Assembly (NCBI RefSeq): GCF_016097555.1
Contig: NC_054712.1
Span: forward strand, 45,818,308-45,882,307
DNA from: Gigantopelta aegis
Lineage: Eukaryota > Mollusca > Gastropoda > Neomphalida > Peltospiridae
DNA length: 64,000 nt
Direction of reading: 5' to 3'
Shown here one piece after another: positions 1 to 10,832 of this stretch (position 1 is its first letter; each line of letters opens with the position of its first letter). The notes under the pieces were generated by a model. The model was not told where the DNA came from. It worked only from the letters and a program-made list of their open reading frames with translations, and searched no databases. A program made the position numbers and the translations under genes.

Positions 1-377
1 ATTATTTTGGGGGTTACCACAGTTATAATCAATAACTTGGAGATGCTTACAGGTACTATTAGTTCTTAATTATAACCATCACAACTTACACTGATGTCAT
101 AACAGGTACCTACACTGCTTTGTGCTTTATTCACACCATAATCAGTATATTGACTAGCACTGTGTATGGGTAATGCTGTATCAGCATGGGCGTTGTTTAA
201 GTAAGTATCAGCATGTACACTATTAAACACTTTATAATTAATACACTGACTGTTATTCTGAACAGGCAGTTCTGTGTCAGCATAACAAGGGTTTTCTACT
301 GTATTAGGAACAACACACGTGGGGTGAACATCAGGTTTGTACTTGGGAACATGTCTATCTATCCCTTCTGGCCTGTC
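1..377. other. Non-coding stretch, nothing recognised
   Basis: AT-rich sequence downstream (on the minus strand) of the LINE ORF1 relic. Short echoes of a GTATCAGCATG-like word recur, but I see no gene, TIR or clear tandem array. It may be the ORF1-ORF2 spacer of the LINE. Confidence 0.3.
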
Positions 378-1550
378 CTAGGTATTAGCTGCTGTATCTA
401 CTGGCATTCCACTAAATCTGTTGCTAGTGGGTACATTGGTGTTTTGGGTGGGGGAGTCTTGACGGTTTCGTTTCTGTGGTGGTAGTGTATTCTTTTCAAC
501 AGTTGGAGTGGACATGTATCCGGATGGTGGTCTAGAATAAACTTTATCTGGGAATATCTCCTCACCATCGATGAAAAGACGGTCGACTTTTAAAAATGCT
601 CTCCTATTGTTTCTCCTGGCTTGTTTATAAATAGGATACAACTGTTTTCTTCACTCTGAGATTTCCTGTGGATACTGTTCACTTATGCCAAATGGTTTTC
701 CTGCTAGTTTTTTGGCAGCCTATAAGATTCTGTCTTTGTCTTGGAGTCTGAAAAAAAGGGCCACTATTGTCCTTGGTTTATGCTGTGCATCACGGAAAGT
801 ACCTAGCCTGTGGGTTACCTGTACAGGAGCATCAGTTATGTCTATCTCTTTCTCTAGAAATGTTCCAAGTGCTGCTTCAGTGTCCTCATTTTGTCCACCG
901 TCTGGCACTCCATAGAACAAGAGGTTGAACCTCGTGGTCCTGTGCTGCAGGTAAAATATCTCATCGTGTGCCTTGTCATATTCCATTTGTGTTTCACTCA
1001 AACTCTTGGAAAGATAGTGAATGTCTTCATGTGCAGTGCTCATGTTTTCTGAGAGACCATCTACTGTTTTCTTGAGGTGGTTAATTTCAGAGTTCATGTT
1101 ATCGTAGGTGTTACTTATAAAGTGGCAGCTGTCTTCTACTTTAGATATTCGCTCATGAGCCGTTTTGACACTAGTAGTCAACTGAGAGAGCGTGTTCTCG
1201 ATTGTGCACACTTTGATGTCGATGCTTTCTAATCTTTCAGTTCGTTTGTGAATATCACCGACAGTCAGGTTTAGCCGTGAAATCTGATCGCATAAAGTCT
1301 TAGCCTACAAGGGTGGACTGACGGAACCACTTGACTGCATGTCTACACTGTTTTGAGAAAGCGTTGTATACATTTGTTGTTGTTGTTCAGGTGGTAATGG
1401 CGGACAAGACAATGGCGGACCTGGATTATATTGCGATTGAAGCATTCCGTTTGTGGGGCCTAACAAGTGAATATTGGAGTTTCCAAACTCAGGCGATTTA
1501 GTAATATCAACATAGTTCGTATGTACAGCTAATTGTGGATTTAAACTCAT
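378..1550 (-). mobile_element. LINE (L1/Tx1-like) ORF1 relic
   Basis: Read on the minus strand this is one frame of about 390 codons starting MSLNPQL at 1550. A proline/glutamine-rich N-terminus is followed by a long coiled coil (about 1290-950) and an RRM-like stretch with RFNLLFYGVPD near 920-950. The C-terminal domain holds KLAGKPFGISEQYP, YPIYKQARRNNRRAFL and VDRLFIDG. That order is the layout of L1-type ORF1p, an RNA-binding chaperone that trimerises through its coiled coil. About three in-frame stops (near 1310, 717 and 651) show the copy is dead. No ORF2 follows in the window. Clade assignment is from memory of the domain layout only. Confidence 0.75.
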
Positions 1551-1694
1551 TAGATCGACTTGTTATTAGCTGATTTACCTGCAACTTCTTGCCCCGAAAA
1601 TTTTCGTGTCCTCCATCTTGTCACGTGATCGTAATCTGTAGACTCTTAATGGTACACGACCAAGTTCAGCAGAAATCACCCAAGCTACAGAAGT

Positions 1695-1790
1695 ATAAGA
1701 CAAAGGGAAAGGGCATGTAAGGTATGTGGGTTTTTTTTGTACCGATGAGCTGTAAAGCTCTAGGTAAATAAAGAATTGAATTGAGTATGC
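1695..1790 (+). mobile_element. LINE 3' tail
   Basis: The block ends in a short hairpin (GAGCTGTAAAGCTC) followed by AATAAAGAATTGAATTGAG. A small stem-loop before a short simple tail is typical of the 3' end of some LINEs. It points the opposite way from the ORF1 relic to its left, so it is probably a separate, 5'-truncated copy. Confidence 0.4.
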
Positions 1791-2078
1791 GTGTGTTCAG
1801 GTGAGTAGTGCAAAGCTTGGTAGCTTGGTATAACCAAGTGAACTGCTGACACGGAGTTCTGCAACAAAACTACTAAACTACATATAATAAATACATGACA
1901 TACGCATAATATAATGGCCCTGTTACACTTGTATGTCCATGTTACAGAGACCTAAGAACTAAGTATTTGAAGGAATATTATTGTACATGGCCTTCGATTA
2001 ATAAACGTATCAATTTGTTATCACTAAAATCCAAATATGAGACAATTGAGTTAGCTAAATTTATTTATTATTCTGTAT

Positions 2079-2220
<142 letters not shown>

Positions 2221-2224
2221 ATGT

Positions 2225-2560
2225 GAATGAAGGAAATTTTTATTTATTGACGCACTCAACACATTTTATTTACAGTTTTATGGCGTCAGACATATGGTTA
2301 AGGACCACACAAATATTGAGAGAGGAAACCCGCTGTCGCCACTTCATGGGCTACTCTTTTCGATTATCAGCAAGGGTTCTTTTTATATGCACCATCCCAC
2401 AGACAGGATAACACATACCACGGCCTTTGATATACCAGTTGTGGTGCACTGGCTAGAACCAGAAATAGTCCAATGGGTCCACCGACGGGGGCCGATAACA
2501 TGTGAATGGTGTTATATCTACCCACTGTTGATTGATTGATTATTCAGGTGTCAACCATGA
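2225..2560 (-). mobile_element. SINE, body B, with unusual 5' end
   Basis: Minus-strand SINE copy: tail with GACGCACTCAACAC, body B (CAGACATATGGTTAAGGACC) and the shared core AGACAGGATAACACATACC. In place of the usual tRNA-like head it ends in a segment around TGTTGATTGATTGATTATTC. The same odd end recurs at 3980-4035. Confidence 0.8.
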
Positions 2561-2652
2561 GTACCAGCTCACCGTGTGTTGTTCACTTTTCAGTTTGACA
2601 CGCTCGTTTCACCACCTGGAGACAGTTGGAGGATACTCGCACCTTGAAGTAC

Positions 2653-2978
2653 CATGAGAAAAGGTATAATTACTTTGTGCATGAGAAAAGGTATAATTAC
2701 TTAGTGCATGAGAAAAGGCATAATTACTTAGTGCATGAGAAAAGGTATAATTACTTTGTGCATGAGAAAAGTATAATTACTTTTTGCATGAGAAAATGTA
2801 TAATTACTTAAGTCATGAGAAAATGTATAATTACTTAGTGCATGAGAAATGGTATAATTACTTAAGTCATGAGAAAATGTATAATTACTTAGTGCACGAG
2901 AAAAGGTATAATTACTTAGTGCACGAGAAAAGGTATAATTACTTAGTGCACGAGAAAAGGTATAATTACTTAGTGCAT
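2653..2978. repeat. 27-bp minisatellite, about 12 copies
   Basis: Twelve units of 27 bp, one of them 26 bp, built around CATGAGAAAAGGTATAATTA, with few substitutions. Because 27 is divisible by three, long open frames run through it on both strands (HEKRYNYFV repeats on plus). These are periodicity artefacts rather than evidence for a gene. Confidence 0.95.
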
Positions 2979-3641
2979 TAGGTATGCATCTTCTTCCCGT
3001 TTTAACATATGCCAATCAGATATATTTTAGCATTATTTAAATCTGTTCGCGGTGTTTTCATTTTAAAATGTTCTAAAATGTTATTAGTATGATGTAAAAA
3101 TTATTTCTTGCCGTTCAAAAACAGTAGCGGTCTGAGGATTGGACAACAGGCGTTAGCCTATATTAAGGCATATCCTAACATTTTACAATTTATGAATATT
3201 TTACAAGCAATGAAAATAAAACATAATGATTATAACGTGTTGCAAATTTACTAACAAAGAGGGGAAATAGAATGAAGAAAAGGTAAATATGTTGAAACAG
3301 GTTATTACCTGTAACCATTGTACATTATTTAGAATTAAATGTCAAAAGAGAGATACAGAATGTGAATGGTTAATTAACCTCAAAACGTTTGCTATTTATA
3401 ATGAGGTTCTGGACAGATTTGAATATAGCATTATTTTCTAGGATACTAAGATTTGGGTCACCTAACAGTAAAATATACATGTAGGTGTAAGGCCACTACA
3501 CCCTCTTCTTTCTCACTAACCACTAACCACTAATAACTAACCCACTCTCCTGGACAGACAGCCCAGATAGCTGAGGTGTGTACCCAGGACAGCGTGCTTG
3601 AACCTTAATTGGATATAAGCACGAAAGTAAGTTAAAATAAT
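2979..3641. other. AT-rich spacer with a dispersed-repeat fragment
   Basis: No gene seen. Positions 3560-3635 match a repeat (GGACAGCGTGCTTGAACC, then GGATATAAGCACGAAA) found again near 31390-31450, 39570-39720 and 58906-58985, some in the other orientation. Confidence 0.5.
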
Positions 3642-4215
3642 AGATATATTAATAAAATAGGGTTCGGGGGCATGTTCCACAGAAAGGTTTGAAATAAAGA
3701 TGTTCAGGAAATGGTTTATTTAACGACGCACTCAACACATTTTATTTACGGTTATATGGTGTAAAACATATGGTTAAGGACCACACAGATATTGAGAGAG
3801 GAAACCCGCTGTCGCCACTTCATTGGCTACTCTTTTTTATTATCAGCAAGGGTTCTTTTTATATGCACCATCCCACAGACAGGATAACACATACCACGGC
3901 CTTTGATATACCAGTTGTGGTGCACTGGCTAGAACCAGAAATAGTCCAATGGGTCCACCGACGGGGGCCGATAACATGTGAATGGTGTTATATCTACCCA
4001 CTGTTGATTGATTGATTATTCAGGTGTCAACCATGAGATATATTAATAAAATAGGGTTCGGGGGCATGTTCCACAGAAAGGTTTGAAATAAAGATGTTCA
4101 GGAAATGGTTTATTTAACGACGCACTCAACACATTTTATTTACGGTTATATGGTGTAAAACATATGGTTAAGGACCACACAGATATTGAGAGAGGAAACC
4201 CGCTGTCGCCACTTC
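3642..4215. repeat. 394-bp tandem duplication containing SINE sequence
   Basis: The block beginning AGATATATTAATAAAATAG at 3642 starts again at 4036. The copies match for about 180 bp, into the SINE body. They then diverge: the first copy continues like the SINE at 2334-2560, the second like a normal SINE. This fits unequal exchange or conversion between SINE copies. Confidence 0.8.
3708..4035 (-). mobile_element. SINE, body B (mosaic copy)
   Basis: Tail, body B and shared core as in the 2225 copy, including the same non-tRNA 5' end. It lies within the first half of the 394-bp duplication. Confidence 0.8.
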
Positions 4216-4385
4216 ATGGGCTACTCTTTTCGATTACCAGCAAGGGTTATTTTATATGCACCATCTCATAGACAGGATGGCACATGCCACGGCCTTTGAT
4301 GTACCAGTCGTAGTGCACTGACGGGGATCGATCCCAAACCGACCGCACATCAAGTAAGCGCTTTTCTAATGGGCTACGTCTCGCC
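4102..4385 (-). mobile_element. SINE, head 1 + body B
   Basis: Minus-strand copy in the second half of the duplication. On the plus strand it ends with the complement of a tRNA-like head (CGACCGCACATCAAGTAAGC, then GGGCTACGTCTCGCCC). Part of the segment between core and head is missing. Confidence 0.8.
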
Positions 4386-4780
4386 CTCAGTGACGTTCAG
4401 AGACAATTTAATGTATATTGTGGATGATGAATTTTAAAACGTCATTAAGAAAGGCACTTCAAACTGACAGTGGGGTTGGGGGAGGGTGTGTGTCCCCAGT
4501 GGATCCGCCAATGATATTATTAGATTTTTTTCTGTTTAAAGTTGAAGTTCTGTGCTTTCCTATGCATACAATATTATTGTTTTATGCTATATAAAGTTCT
4601 CTATTGGCAATGAATACTACATTATTAGCATCATCATCATCATCATCATCATCATCTTCTCATTATCATTATTATTATCATTATTATTATTATTATTATT
4701 ATTTTATGTCGTTTAATATTCTGTACTTCTTACTGATACCACATAATTGCATTATGCTTTTTGAAGTCCTAATATTTGTT
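4386..4780. other. Spacer with (CAT)n/(ATT)n microsatellite
   Basis: AT-rich, no gene seen. Trinucleotide runs at 4617-4706 (CAT then ATT) give spurious serine- and tyrosine-rich frames. Confidence 0.6.
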
Positions 4781-4966
4781 CATATTATTACTATTATTAG
4801 CATTACTGCAAACACACCTTTATAGTGTTGCAAAAGAATCAGTACGCATTTTCTTACTTGGATTACACCTAATATTGGGGGTGGAATTACAGAAATACAC
4901 AGTGAAAAGGTTTCAGGCCAGCAGTTTCGTCCAGATGTCTTAATCGTTTTTGCCCGAATTTGGCGA
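4781..4966. mobile_element. Fragment of a small TIR element
   Basis: The stretch from ATTAGCATTACTGCAAACA to TTGCCCGAATTT is related to the inside of the elements at 30563-31150 (same orientation) and 36793-37140 (opposite). Only one side is present; a SINE 3' end follows at 4967. Confidence 0.5.
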
Positions 4967-5083
4967 CAGTGGTTTCCTCTCTCAATATCTGTGTGGTCCT
5001 TAACCATATGTCTGACGCCACATAACCGTAAATAAAATGTGTTGAGTGCGTCGTTAAATAAAACATTCCTTCCTTCCTTCATT
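4967..5083 (+). mobile_element. SINE 3' half, body B
   Basis: Runs from GGCGACAGTGGTTTCCTC through CATATGTCTGACGCC to GTCGTTAAATAAAACATTCC and a CCTT-repeat tail. It ends about 60 bp before the splice acceptor of the fucosyltransferase exon, so it lies in that gene's presumed 5' intron. Confidence 0.85.
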
Positions 5084-5154
5084 GTTACTGACACAGTATT
5101 ATTACATTTTATTAGTTAAAATGTTTTTTGTTTTTTTGTTTTTCAGAAACCCAG

Positions 5155-6513
5155 ATGCGATGTTTGTTCAAACTTACGGCGTACCTGGCAGTTTGCTATG
5201 TTGTCTTTTCAATCATTTCGACATTGTCGCCGTGGTCACTGACGTCGCGGCAAGTTGAAGTGGAACGTGGGCGACCAGTTGTCGGTCACCTGCAGGTGAT
5301 CAGAGGATCACCCCGCGGGCGAGATCGGCTCCGCCCTGCTAAACACAACTTCAGTGCCATTCATTCACTTCTTGTTACAAATGATAAACATTCCAGTCCG
5401 GGACGCACTGACGTCTTAAATATGAGGGACAACGTCGAAGAGAAAAATATGCATTCAAAGACTACAACCAGTGAGAAAAAATCCAACATTTCTGTGAATA
5501 ATTCAAAGTCCAGTATTTCCAATAACGATCAACAGTCCAGTATATCAAAGTCAAGTACTTCCACGAACAGTTCAGAACACAGTATTCCCACAAACAGTCT
5601 AAAGTCCAGTATTTCCACGAATAACCTAAAGTCCAGTGTGTCCACGAACATCACAGAGTTGAATATTGTTAAGAAAATCCCGACTCACAGCATCTCAATA
5701 AACTTCATCGGGCGGCTAGGCAACCTGATGTTTCAATACGCATCTCTGTACGGAATCGCCAGGAAGAATTCTCTGAGACCCTTGATTCCATCCCAACTGA
5801 TCATCGACAAACTGTTCCACCTGGACGCCTACAGAGTGTCCAGTGGCTACGGAAGACATTCTGGTGACAGAAAATACGCGGAACAGAAAGGCTGCACGTT
5901 CGAAAGACAGGCCCTGGAACTGGGTCCCGACAGAGACGTATTCCTCAGTGGCTACTTTCAGTCGTGGAAGTACTTCAAGGACGTGGAACGTGACGTCAGG
6001 AAGCAGTTCACGTTTAATGACGCATTAAGAGCAGCGGCAGACGACCAGGTCAAACGACTGACGGACAATGCGGACAGGTCTGGGTTTGTGCTGGTCGGTG
6101 TGCACGTCAGACGCGGAGACATGGTCCAAAACAAGGGGTTCGTAGACTACGGCTACATAGCCGCTGACGAGCTCTATCTAAACAAGGCGATGGATTACTT
6201 TGAAGGCAGATATCCCAACCTCAAGTTCCTGGTCGTGTCAGACGATATTGGCTGGTGTAAACAGGTTTTAGATAAACGCGACAACCACCAAAACGTGTTG
6301 TATGGCCCCGCCGACAATGCACCGGAAGTGGATATGGCGCTGTTGACCAGATGTAACCACACCGTGATGACGGTCGGTAGTTTTGGTTGGTGGTCCGCGT
6401 GGTTAGCAGGTGGTGACGTTATTTACTACAAAGGATACCCCAGACCCAAAAGTAGACTATTTAGACTTCTAAAGCCCGAAGATTATAGGTACCCGCACTG
6501 GATTGGAATGTAG
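5155..6513 (+). CDS. Galactoside alpha-1,2-fucosyltransferase-like protein (GT11), intact
   Basis: Encodes 452 residues. GT11 enzymes move fucose from GDP-fucose to the 2-OH of terminal galactose in the Golgi lumen. The layout is that of a type II membrane protein: a short basic cytosolic end (MRCLFK), one membrane anchor at about residues 7-24, a long Ser/Asn/Lys-rich stem to about 178, then the catalytic domain. That domain opens with FIGRLGNLMFQYASLYGIAR (about 182-201), has the GT11 GDP-fucose motif HVRRGD (about 316-321), and ends with VGSFGWWSAWLAGGDVIYYK (from about 406). The ATG at 5155 is chosen because it directly precedes the anchor and lies 8 nt after a strong acceptor (T-rich tract ending TTTTTCAG at 5146). 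The whole coding region is therefore one exon behind a 5'-UTR intron. It is the only gene on the plus strand. Acceptor sugar and exact linkage cannot be read from sequence. Confidence 0.92.
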   Translation: MRCLFKLTAYLAVCYVVFSIISTLSPWSLTSRQVEVERGRPVVGHLQVIRGSPRGRDRLRPAKHNFSAIHSLLVTNDKHSSPGRTDVLNMRDNVEEKNMHSKTTTSEKKSNISVNNSKSSISNNDQQSSISKSSTSTNSSEHSIPTNSLKSSISTNNLKSSVSTNITELNIVKKIPTHSISINFIGRLGNLMFQYASLYGIARKNSLRPLIPSQLIIDKLFHLDAYRVSSGYGRHSGDRKYAEQKGCTFERQALELGPDRDVFLSGYFQSWKYFKDVERDVRKQFTFNDALRAAADDQVKRLTDNADRSGFVLVGVHVRRGDMVQNKGFVDYGYIAADELYLNKAMDYFEGRYPNLKFLVVSDDIGWCKQVLDKRDNHQNVLYGPADNAPEVDMALLTRCNHTVMTVGSFGWWSAWLAGGDVIYYKGYPRPKSRLFRLLKPEDYRYPHWIGM

Positions 6514-6882
6514 CCATTGTATTTGTATTCACAGATTGGGTGCGAGGGTGGGATGGGGGAAATAGAGGTGGGATCTCGGCCTACTGTCGACGGGTCGGAA
6601 TGAATGAATGAATGAATGTTTTATTTAACGGCGCACAAAACGGTTATAGTGGTGACGGGTCGGGATTGATACAAAACGAAAAGAGTATACATTGTATTTT
6701 ATAAGTGCCTTTCTTGTCTTGCAGAGGAATACCCCAGTTTTTGTTGTAGTTTTTTGTTTTTTGGTAGGCTAATATATACACCCATGGATATTTTCATATA
6801 ATTTCTTTGTTTTGTTCTTTTCTCTCCAAGACAAGTTCCCAAGATGTGTAATGTGTTAGTATTGAAATGATGAACTAGAAAA
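6514..6882. other. 3' flank of the fucosyltransferase gene
   Basis: Probable 3' UTR and spacer. A GAAT-repeat plus SINE tail remnant (TGTTTTATTTAACGGCGCAC) lies at about 6600-6640. No other gene seen. Confidence 0.5.
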
Positions 6883-7335
6883 TACGGGCCCGTGCTTATA
6901 AAACCTTCAGAGTCCAGACTCAATCTATAATGTCGTCACACGCATACAATTTGTGTGGCGTTGCCATGACGTTCACGTCTGAGACTCTGTTGTAGTATCG
7001 ACCGGCCTCGGTGGCGTCGTGGTTAGGTCATCGGTCAACAGGCTGGTAGGTACTGGGTTCGGATCCCAGTCGAGGCATGGGATTTTTAATCCAGATACCG
7101 ACTCCAAACCCTGAGTGAGTGCTCCGCAAGGCTCAATGGGTAGGTGTAAACCACTTGCACCGACCAGTGATCCATAACTGGTTCAACAAAGGCCATGGTT
7201 TGTGCTATCCTGCCTGTGGGAAGCGCAAATAAAATGATGATAACTAGTTTAGCGTGCCCATATACCACTAAGGTTTCGAACACGCCCATCCCGAGTCTGA
7301 CCTCCGATAAGATCGGTGGCCTGACTCGGGATGGA

Positions 7336-7367
<32 letters not shown>

Positions 7368-7974
7368 GAAAATGGGCAGAATTTGAAAATAGCAATTAGT
7401 AAAAAAGTTAATAGAATAAATAAAATAAAAATAAAAAAGAATTGACTGCTCGGCCGAATATTTATATAATTTGGAGCATTTTAGAAGGACAGTCCAAAAT
7501 TAAATAAGAGAAAGAAGAGGGGATCGGACTATTTAATAATATTTTTAAAAAAAGAAGTAATTTCGACATAAAATTTTGAACGCACATCTAAAACTTTAAA
7601 ATCCGATCGATATGTCCACGCGAGTGGCCTTGTTAAGGCCGTTTGGGAGCACAGCTTAAAGGGACGAGATGGGTTGCATCCCGTCAAGAAAACCCCTAGA
7701 TTGACAGTCGATAGACGTTGAAGGTGTAGTGCTGTGCTGAAATACAGATCTTGAGAAGCCGGATCCGTCTGAACGAGAGAGAGAGTATCAGACTAGGGTA
7801 CAGTCGTCATGGGTTGTGGTGCGGACGGGCCCGACTCCGGAGGATACGAGATGGTATCACTATAAAGCAAGGTAAAGTCTAGAAAAAGAGTAGTAGGGGC
7901 TGACCCCGCTTCCTATTTCTTCTTAGAGTGGGGCGGTCAATCTTCCAGTGCTGCTAGGACAGGCTCGGACATGT

Positions 7975-8375
7975 AGAGACTATAGGTATGACTATACCAA
8001 ATAAAATCCCATAGGCGACCATGTTAACGTTTGTGTTTAAAAACACTATATGCAATATATCAACCAAACTATGACCCATAAATATCAGTACTACAACCCC
8101 TATCTCAAAGTATTAACTGCAGAAAATGGTACCTTTCACGGCTCATTTTCGGTATAATGAGATCTTTCTACAACACCCCTAGTTTCGCACAAAATTTGAG
8201 TACTTTTTTTTACAGGTACCCCACACATGTTCCAAGCACAAGGCTACTTGACATGGTGGTACTACATAAATAAAATTGCATACATTTTTAGCCCAGATGA
8301 AACTACTTTTTTTTACAACCAACACACTCACATTTATAACCAATCACAGGACTTGTGGTGTTAACTTCTCTATCA
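7975..8375 (+). repeat. Dispersed repeat, copy 1
   Basis: From CTATACCAAATAAAATCCCA through TATGCAATATATCAACCAAA to GTGGTGTTAACTTCTCTATC. It matches 23160-23860 over its length with scattered differences; that copy carries an extra insert of about 280 bp. No TIR or tRNA-like head seen. Confidence 0.8.
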
Positions 8376-8659
8376 AAAGTTCGGTGCACCTCGAACTTCG
8401 ACCCGGCCGGAAATTAATTGGCATAGTGCTACCTAAACGCGAACAACCGTGGCGTTCTGCAGAATGGCCGTCATACGAGTCAGGAAAACAAAACAAGTCG
8501 ACAGTCAGACGGAGAAATGACGTGGAGGCAAGGAATCTCGTTAAAAAAGAATCCAACCTGGTGGTGCAGGACGAGAAGCGTTCCAGCGTTCAATCAGTTC
8601 CAATGGCCGCATACATCCCAGTAGAAAACTTCATTTCGCTGACAAAAACAACGAAATGA
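8356..8659 (+). other. Unassigned GC-richer open frame (about 100 codons)
   Basis: An open plus-strand frame with visibly higher GC than its surroundings encodes a basic, Ser/Lys-rich segment (ELRPGRKLIGIVLPKREQ near the start, KNFISL-like end before TGA at 8659). No family is recognised, and the apparent start upstream lies in repeat sequence. It could be a captured exon, the stem of a membrane protein, or chance. Confidence 0.25.
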
Positions 8660-8967
8660 AGGACCCCCAAGTCGAGCACACGAAAGCACGTGCAGTGTGC
8701 ACAAGCGAAACAAACGGGTCTTACCGCGTGGAGCTCCGGACTGAGAATTGCAAATAAAAGATCCCTTGCTGCTAATCGGAAAGAGTAGCGCATGAAGTGG
8801 CGACAGCGGGTTTCCTCTCAAAATCTGTGTGGTCCGTAACCATATATCCGACGCCATATAACCGTAAATAAAATGTGTTGAGTGTGCGTCGTTAAATAAA
8901 ACATTTCTTTCTTTCTTTCTATTGTAGTATCGAGTCCAGTCTATTAACAGATTTATAAGTAGGGCCC

Positions 8968-9118
8968 CGGGCCTGGTTTTTATAAAACATTTAGAGTCTA
9001 GATTCGAGACTCTAATAGAGTCTGAGACACTAATTTCATGACAACGCCATACACATTGTATGCATGTGACGTCATTAGAGAGTCTGGATTCTAAACATTT
9101 TATAAGGCAGGCCCCAGG
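8968..9118. mobile_element. Palindromic small element
   Basis: The ends GGGCCTGGTTTTTATAAAAC and (reverse complement) GGGGCCTGCCTTATAAAATG form long imperfect inverted repeats. It directly adjoins the right end of the related split element. Confidence 0.6.
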
Positions 9119-10112
9119 TCTTGATCGCGGATGTCGGTCTTGTCGCTCAGATTGTTGAAGAGATTTTTTTCTGGCATACCCATATAAGAGAACACTGTTT
9201 GGGCATCATTTACAAAGACTTTGATTGGCTGGTCCATGGCGATGAGATACACATAAAATCCAAACCGTCCAATGCGATGAACACTACTGATGGCGATTTT
9301 GTTTATCGACTACGAGAAGGTGAACAGTTCAAGCGTCAAAAATAACTTACAAAGACATTTTACTTTTTTTTATAATTCCAATGTGTATATATGCTATTTT
9401 GTTATAAATGCTTTACTTGGACTGGTCTAAATAAAATCGTTTCACTTAAAACCACGAATCTCAATTTTGCATTAATTTTAGAGCAACGTTCAAAACAACA
9501 AAATAAATCGTTTGCAGCATGCGTTCGTTGTATGAAGGTGCTTCCCGCCCGCAACAGGTAAAATCATTTAAATGCATTTTATACTGAACGTATTAAAAGC
9601 GGTGTTGAGTTATGAATATTTCATAAGAGGCATTAATCAATCAACTTTATAAAATGCATCAATGTGCTCTAGTGATGTAGTTAAACAAAGCAAACTTTTA
9701 ACTTTATAAAATGCTACGCATATAGTGATATATTCATAAGGGTAAGATTTCTCAAGGGTTCCTCCAGGGCCGTAACGCGAAGCGGGCCGATACGCCTTGG
9801 TCCGTAAAGTAAGCGCTTTGACTGCGTGTAAGCGCCTTAAATTAAATCCGAAATTTTGTGTGAACGATTCAGTGCAGTAAAGTCAACGCCATTTTCGTTT
9901 TTGTGTGAACGGCACTTAAGGGATGGTTTGCAAGCTCTTGAATTTTAAATACAACTAATATATAACTATATACATAGTAAACATGACACATATTATATAA
10001 TTAAAAAGGTATGTTCAAAACACAGCTACGTTTAATATGTTGAATAATAATTTTAAAAAACATTGCATTAGACCTAGTGAAGATTTATTTAGGGCTCATT
10101 CATACTTGATAA
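9119..10112. other. Intergenic stretch, no confident gene
   Basis: A 74-codon plus-strand frame lies at 9121-9345, but no family is recognised and it has no clear gene context. The rest is AT-rich, with short SINE-like ends near 9640-9680. Confidence 0.4.
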
Positions 10113-10565
10113 CGTGACGTGATGGTAGATCTGTACAACTCTAGGTTATGTTACTATACGTGGCTATACCTAGGTGTACGTAACGTGATGACATTTATAT
10201 CTACACAATTCTAGGTTATGTTACTATACGTGGCTATACCTAGGTTTACGATGCGTGAGGTGTACGTAACGTGATGACATTTATATCTACACAGTTCTAG
10301 GTTATGTTACTATACGAGGCTATACCTAGGTTTACGATGCGTGAGGTGTATGTAACGTGATGACATTTATATCTACACAATTCTAGGTTGTGTTACTATA
10401 CGAGGCTATACCTAGGTTTACGTGACGTGAGGTGTACGTAACGTGATGCCATTTATATCTACACAATTCTAGGTTGTGTTACTATACGTGGCTATACCTA
10501 GGTTTACGTGACGTGATGGTAGATACCACACAACTCTAGGTTGTGTTATTATACGTGACTAGTAC
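10113..10565. repeat. 86-bp satellite, about five units
   Basis: Units begin at 10178, 10264, 10350 and 10436, exactly 86 bp apart, with a divergent partial unit at each end. The conserved part includes ATTCTAGGTTATGTTACTAT and GGCTATACCTAGGTTTACG. The outermost units share a variant (GATGGTAGAT) absent from the inner ones. Confidence 0.9.
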
Positions 10566-10832
10566 TCAACGACCAGTGTACCAAATGGTATGTACTATCC
10601 TGTCATGAAGGTAGATGTGAAACATACCTTACTAACCGGTAATCATAATCTCTCTGTTTGTAGCGGGTTTCTAGTTTGATTTTAGACTACACACCTCAGG
10701 TACCACGTGTTAGACCAATAAAACCAGCTATAAGAAAACTTTGCTGAAGAGTCGATAAATATACATTGCTTTGGTAGCAGTACACAGTTAGCAAACAGTT
10801 CGCTTGTTGGTTTTGCACAGATACATGTCTGA

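Larger units (their letters stand above)
7002..8921 (+). mobile_element. 1.9-kb SINE-bounded composite insertion
   Basis: Starts exactly at a type-2 SINE head (CCGGCCTCGGTGGCGTCGTG, with box-B-like GGTTCGGATCCC). Ends exactly at a body-B SINE tail (CGTTAAATAAAACATTTC plus TTTC repeats). It is flanked by a perfect 12-bp duplication, TTGTAGTATCGA (6990-7001 and 8922-8933). Inside, the SINE is split by 1,515 bp (7235-8749), itself flanked by the 10-bp repeat GCAAATAAAA. That inner block holds a 30-bp G run (7337-7366), a dispersed repeat (about 7975-8375) and a GC-richer open frame. Confidence 0.75.
6883..8967. mobile_element. Palindromic small element, split by a later insertion
   Basis: The left end (GGGCCCGTGCTTATAAAACC at 6884) pairs with the right end (TTTATAAGTAGGGCCCCGGG, ending 8967). 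The element is interrupted at 7002-8921. Related palindromic elements sit at 8968-9118 and 24628-24749. Confidence 0.6.

Noticed and set aside
5128-5154. Upstream start for the fucosyltransferase
   Set aside because: The nine extra codons begin with TTG and are the T-rich tract and AG of a splice acceptor. The ATG at 5155 precedes the membrane anchor.
9121-9345. 74-codon frame; its complement contains HRIGRFG, recalling a helicase motif
   Set aside because: Only one short word fits and the rest of the domain is absent on either strand, so a helicase call is not supported.
10113-10565. CRISPR-like array
   Set aside because: The 86-bp units are direct head-to-tail repeats without unique spacers, in a eukaryotic setting.
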